From CAZSHX01 sp964606895 (GTDB lineage Bacteria > Bacteroidota > Ignavibacteria > Kapaibacteriales > UBA2268), in the NCBI GenBank assembly GCA_964606895.1, contig CAZSHX010000009.1:17811-81810 (forward strand): a stretch of 64,000 nucleotides of DNA, read 5' to 3'. The notes below the pieces were generated by a model. The model was not told the DNA's origin. It ran no database searches and saw nothing but the letters and a program-made list of their open reading frames with translations. Positions within the stretch are counted from its first letter, which is position 1. Every line of letters begins with the position of its first letter. Both the position numbers and the translations under genes were made by a program. Shown here piece by piece: positions 61,495 through 64,000 of the stretch.

Positions 61495-62307
61495 ATGAAT
61501 AAAAAAATAGATAATACCGAACTGAAGCAGGATGTCCACGACTTTTGGAATTCAAAAGCCTGCGGAACATGGGAAATTGACAAAGAAAAATTCTCAAAAG
61601 AATATTTCGAGGAAATCGAGGAAACGCGCTACCGCCTTCAGCCCGAGATTCATCCGTTTGCCGGGTTTCAGAAAGCAAAGGGATTGAAGGTTCTGGAAGT
61701 CGGTGTCGGTGCGGGAACGGATTTCCTTCAGTGGGTTCGGGCAGGTGCCGAAGCCTACGGCATGGACCTGACCGAGGAAGCCATTGCCCACGTGGAGCAT
61801 CGGCTGAACCTTTACGGACTTCAGGCGGCAGAGCTGAAAGTTGCCGACTCGGAGAATATTCCCTATCCCGATAATTTCTTCGACGTGGTTTATAGCTGGG
61901 GAGTTATTCACCACACGCCCGATACGGAAAAAGCGATGGACGAAATCGTCCGCGTGTGCAAGCCCGGCGGCGAAGTGAAAGTTATGATTTATCACCGTCA
62001 TTCGCTGTTGGCTTGGTTCTTCTGGATTCGTAAGGCAATGCTGAAAGGAAAGCCGTGGGAGTCGGTCGCCAAAGTGCTGTTTGACCACATGGAAAGCTAC
62101 GGAACAAAAGCCTACACCGCCAACGAGGCCGCACAAATGCTTGCGAAACATTCTCTTTCTGATGTGCAAATCAAACCTGTTCTCACGTACTACGATAAAC
62201 TCTTAAGATTCGGAGCATTTCCTGCTTTTGTTTCAAAAATCGCCGCAACACTTCTTGGCGGCGACAAAGTCGGCTGGTTTCTGACGATAAGGTTTAGGAA
62301 AGGTTAA
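61495..62307 (+). CDS. Class I SAM-dependent methyltransferase
   Basis: A 270-aa enzyme of the UbiE/MenG-like methyltransferase type: SAM motif I VLEVGVGAGTDFLQWVRAGA, motif post-I YGMDLTEEAI, motif II NFFDVVYSWGVIHHTPDTEKAM and motif III VCKPGGEVKVMIYH. Substrate unknown. GC content is striking: about 55-63% in 60-bp stretches sampled from 61,621 to 61,800 against about 36% around it. A TAATTTTG -7-like box is at 61457-61464. glmM follows 5 bp downstream on the same strand. Confidence 0.88.
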   Translation: MNKKIDNTELKQDVHDFWNSKACGTWEIDKEKFSKEYFEEIEETRYRLQPEIHPFAGFQKAKGLKVLEVGVGAGTDFLQWVRAGAEAYGMDLTEEAIAHVEHRLNLYGLQAAELKVADSENIPYPDNFFDVVYSWGVIHHTPDTEKAMDEIVRVCKPGGEVKVMIYHRHSLLAWFFWIRKAMLKGKPWESVAKVLFDHMESYGTKAYTANEAAQMLAKHSLSDVQIKPVLTYYDKLLRFGAFPAFVSKIAATLLGGDKVGWFLTIRFRKG

Positions 62308-62312
62308 ACACT

Positions 62313-63683
62313 ATGCCATTTATTCGTTCAATATCGGGTTTGCGTGCCACTCTGGGCGACAGCCTTCTGCCGGAAACCGTCAGCCGCTATGCTTCGGCTT
62401 TTGCTCAATTTTGTCCCGCCGGAAAAATCATCATCGGCAGGGACGGCAGACCTTCGGGCGAGTGGATTGAGCAAATTTTGGTTGAAACATTTAAGGACTG
62501 CAAAAGAGAGTTTCTTCTGCTTGGGGTTGTCCCTACTCCCACAGTTCAGTTCATGGTTGAGGAAACAAAAGCCGCCGGAGGAATTGTTATCACTGCGTCC
62601 CACAACCCTGCCCAATGGAATGGACTTAAATTTCTTAATAGCACGGGCGTTTTTCTGGATAAATCCGAAAATGAAAATCTTTGGCAAATCGTTGATAAAA
62701 TATTCTTAGATTCAGATAATGAAAAAAATTCTTATAAACCTGAATACAATACTGATTCAATCGAACTGCACATTGCTAAAATTCTTAATCTTCCTTTTTT
62801 CCATGATACGGATATTTTAAGAAGGATAAGAGGCAATCGGTTCAAAGTGGTTGTTGACGCTGTCAATTCATCCGGTTCCGTTGCGATAATCTCTCTACTT
62901 GCAAGCATGGGATGTGAAAGAATCCCATTATATTGCGATGGAACCGGTCTTTTTCCGCATACTCCCGAACCATTAGCCGAAAATCTGACAGCTCTTGCAG
63001 AAGCAGTCAAGCTCCATCAGGCAGATATCGGAATTGCAGTTGACCCCGATGCCGACCGTCTTGTCCTTATTGATGAAACAGGAAAAGCAATCGGCGAAGA
63101 AAAAACAATCTCGTTAGCTGTTTTAACCGTTTTGGAAAACATTCAATTCTTCTGCAACAGCGATTCACCGGCAATTGTGGTTAATTACTCGACAACTCGT
63201 TTGGTAGAAGATATTGCTGTCAGGTTCAACGCTAAAGTTCATCGTTCGCCTGTGGGAGAAATCAATGTCGTCAAAAAGATGAAAGAGACAGATGCTGTTA
63301 TCGGCGGCGAAGGTAGCGGCGGAGTGATTCTTCCGGCCTGCCATTACGGCAGGGATTCGCTTGTCGGAACAGCTTTGATAATGAGCCTGCTGGCACAAAA
63401 AAAGGCAACTTTGTCATCAATTGTAAATTCCTTGCATCAATACCAAATGGTGAAGTACAAGCAGGAATATTCCGGTTCTTTGGATAGCATCATCCCGAAG
63501 GTAATTTTAGAATTCGAAGATGCCCGGATAACCAACGAGGACGGCATCCGCATTGACTTTCCGAAAAGCTGGGTTCAGCTCCGCTCTTCGAACACAGAAC
63601 CCATCATCCGCATAATTGCCGAAGCCGAAACAAAGGAAGAAGCGGAAGAATTGGTTAAAAAAGTATTAGGGTTTATTAAGTAG
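62313..63683 (+). CDS. glmM: Phosphoglucosamine mutase / phosphohexomutase
   Basis: A 456-aa alpha-D-phosphohexomutase. The active-site phosphoserine is Ser96 in ITASHNPAQWNG, the magnesium loop DPDADRL holds Asp244, Asp246 and Asp248, the sugar loop is GGEGSGGV, and the phosphate loop is RSSNTEPIIRI near the C-terminus. DPDADR-type loops are common in Bacteroidota GlmM, which makes glucosamine-1-phosphate for UDP-GlcNAc; a phosphomannomutase role cannot be excluded. GC is about 60% at the start, 22-37% in the middle and about 50% near the end. Confidence 0.88.
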   Translation: MPFIRSISGLRATLGDSLLPETVSRYASAFAQFCPAGKIIIGRDGRPSGEWIEQILVETFKDCKREFLLLGVVPTPTVQFMVEETKAAGGIVITASHNPAQWNGLKFLNSTGVFLDKSENENLWQIVDKIFLDSDNEKNSYKPEYNTDSIELHIAKILNLPFFHDTDILRRIRGNRFKVVVDAVNSSGSVAIISLLASMGCERIPLYCDGTGLFPHTPEPLAENLTALAEAVKLHQADIGIAVDPDADRLVLIDETGKAIGEEKTISLAVLTVLENIQFFCNSDSPAIVVNYSTTRLVEDIAVRFNAKVHRSPVGEINVVKKMKETDAVIGGEGSGGVILPACHYGRDSLVGTALIMSLLAQKKATLSSIVNSLHQYQMVKYKQEYSGSLDSIIPKVILEFEDARITNEDGIRIDFPKSWVQLRSSNTEPIIRIIAEAETKEEAEELVKKVLGFIK

Positions 63684-63779
63684 AATTTTTGCATTTCATC
63701 TTATATTTTTTTTCCTGAAAATATATATTTATTTTTCAGCTAAACCAATGATATTATTTCAAATAACAAATTATTTTCC

Positions 63780-63809
63780 TTTGCATCTTTGAATGCAAAA
63801 AGATGCAAA
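63780..63809 (+). terminator. Possible terminator of glmM
   Basis: An 11-bp stem (TTTGCATCTTT with AAAGATGCAAA, 8-nt loop), with an ATTTTTGG tract starting about 7 bases later. It is about 96 bp beyond the stop. Part of the stem (GATGCAA) is repeated, so it may also be a repeat. Confidence 0.45.
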
Positions 63810-63892
63810 GATGCAATTTTTGGTTGTGTTTTCATTCTTCTGATTCCCGTAGGAAATGAATATTTGTAGAACATGATACCACCCAAGATTCC

Positions 63893-63912
63893 TTAACCCC
63901 CATAGGGGTTAA
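63893..63912. repeat. Perfect short hairpin TTAACCCC-CATA-GGGGTTAA
   Basis: The 8-bp arms with a 4-nt loop are followed by AAATATAAAA. It is preceded by TGATTCCCGTAGGAA-type sequence that looks like a dispersed intergenic repeat of this phylum. Function unknown. Confidence 0.45.
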
Positions 63913-64000
63913 ATATAAAATCTACTGCAAATGTTCGTTTTATATCGGAAGTTCCACCGTTAAAAACACATAAATAGTTATATAGTAATAATTTAGCCAA

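Larger units (their letters stand above)
63684..64000. other. Right-end intergenic region (317 bp) with repeats, no gene seen
   Basis: AT-rich sequence with a terminator-like hairpin (63780-63809) and a separate small perfect hairpin (63893-63912) embedded in sequence that resembles dispersed repeats. No ORF. Confidence 0.6.

Noticed and set aside
61594..62169. 191-aa minus-strand ORF opposite the methyltransferase
   Set aside because: High GC opens long antisense frames; the plus-strand frame has all SAM-binding motifs and this one has none.

Overview
The window is AT-rich chromosomal DNA from a Gram-negative bacterium of the Bacteroidota-Chlorobiota-Ignavibacteriota group. Four observations support this. 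(1) Several large exported proteins end in type IX secretion (T9SS) sorting domains, and a PorV/PorQ-family barrel is encoded beside them. (2) There are TonB-dependent receptors and LPS genes (kdsA, lptC). (3) Five promoters fit TTG/TTTG-N19-21-TAnnTTTG, the form used by the main sigma factor of that phylum. (4) Intergenic DNA carries a GxxExxY remnant and short palindromic repeats like those I recall from this group. An Ignavibacteria or Kapabacteria-like lineage is a guess from gene style, not a result. Most genes lie on the minus strand. No rRNA, tRNA, CRISPR array or intact insertion sequence was seen.

Layout. 1-7,926: cell-wall and export genes (partial VanX-like D-Ala-D-Ala dipeptidase, T9SS-sorted subtilisin, YD-repeat lipoprotein, MFS/POT-like transporter, DUF1460 peptidoglycan hydrolase). 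8,010-9,933: RRM RNA-binding protein with a palindrome at its predicted transcription start, an atypical J-domain coiled-coil protein, and a carboxymuconolactone decarboxylase-like protein. 10,232-21,232: BatA/vWA membrane protein, HDOD protein, two large PEP/pyruvate-binding (PPDK-N) proteins of which one has an N-terminal receiver-like region, VOC protein, small unknown, PBP4-type DacB. 21,372-32,779: housekeeping genes (miaA, pcm, pyrB, HU, a coupled kdsA-lptC-tpiA-pgsA-membrane protein operon, comB, ftsK, murA). 33,048-35,000: orphan response regulator with repeated CTACGTAG sites upstream, and a YhiN-type flavoprotein. 35,261-37,859: TPP riboswitch with its own promoter driving a TonB-dependent receptor, presumably for thiamin or a precursor.

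37,916-55,782 is the most distinctive part. It holds a PorV-like protein, a 1,511-aa T9SS cargo, an Oar-like TonB receptor, a sialidase-fold T9SS cargo, and two ECF-sigma cassettes around an 851-aa modular T9SS cargo. In both cassettes the sigma gene overlaps a gene for an unusual partner: a cytoplasmic anti-sigma-like head, one inner-membrane helix, a long Ser/Asn-rich linker and a C-terminal outer-membrane barrel-like domain. This matches the concept of dual-membrane-spanning anti-sigma factors (Dma) described in Bacteroides. Two cassettes interleaved with secretion cargo suggest envelope-to-nucleoid signalling that controls the secreted surface layer.

55,829-64,000: DUF1573 protein, dapB, a STAND-type ATPase, an exported unknown, an intergenic repeat patch with a GxxExxY gene remnant, a RelE/ParE-like toxin-antitoxin pair, a GC-rich methyltransferase and a phosphohexomutase (glmM-like). 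The GC-rich block stops abruptly inside the mutase gene.
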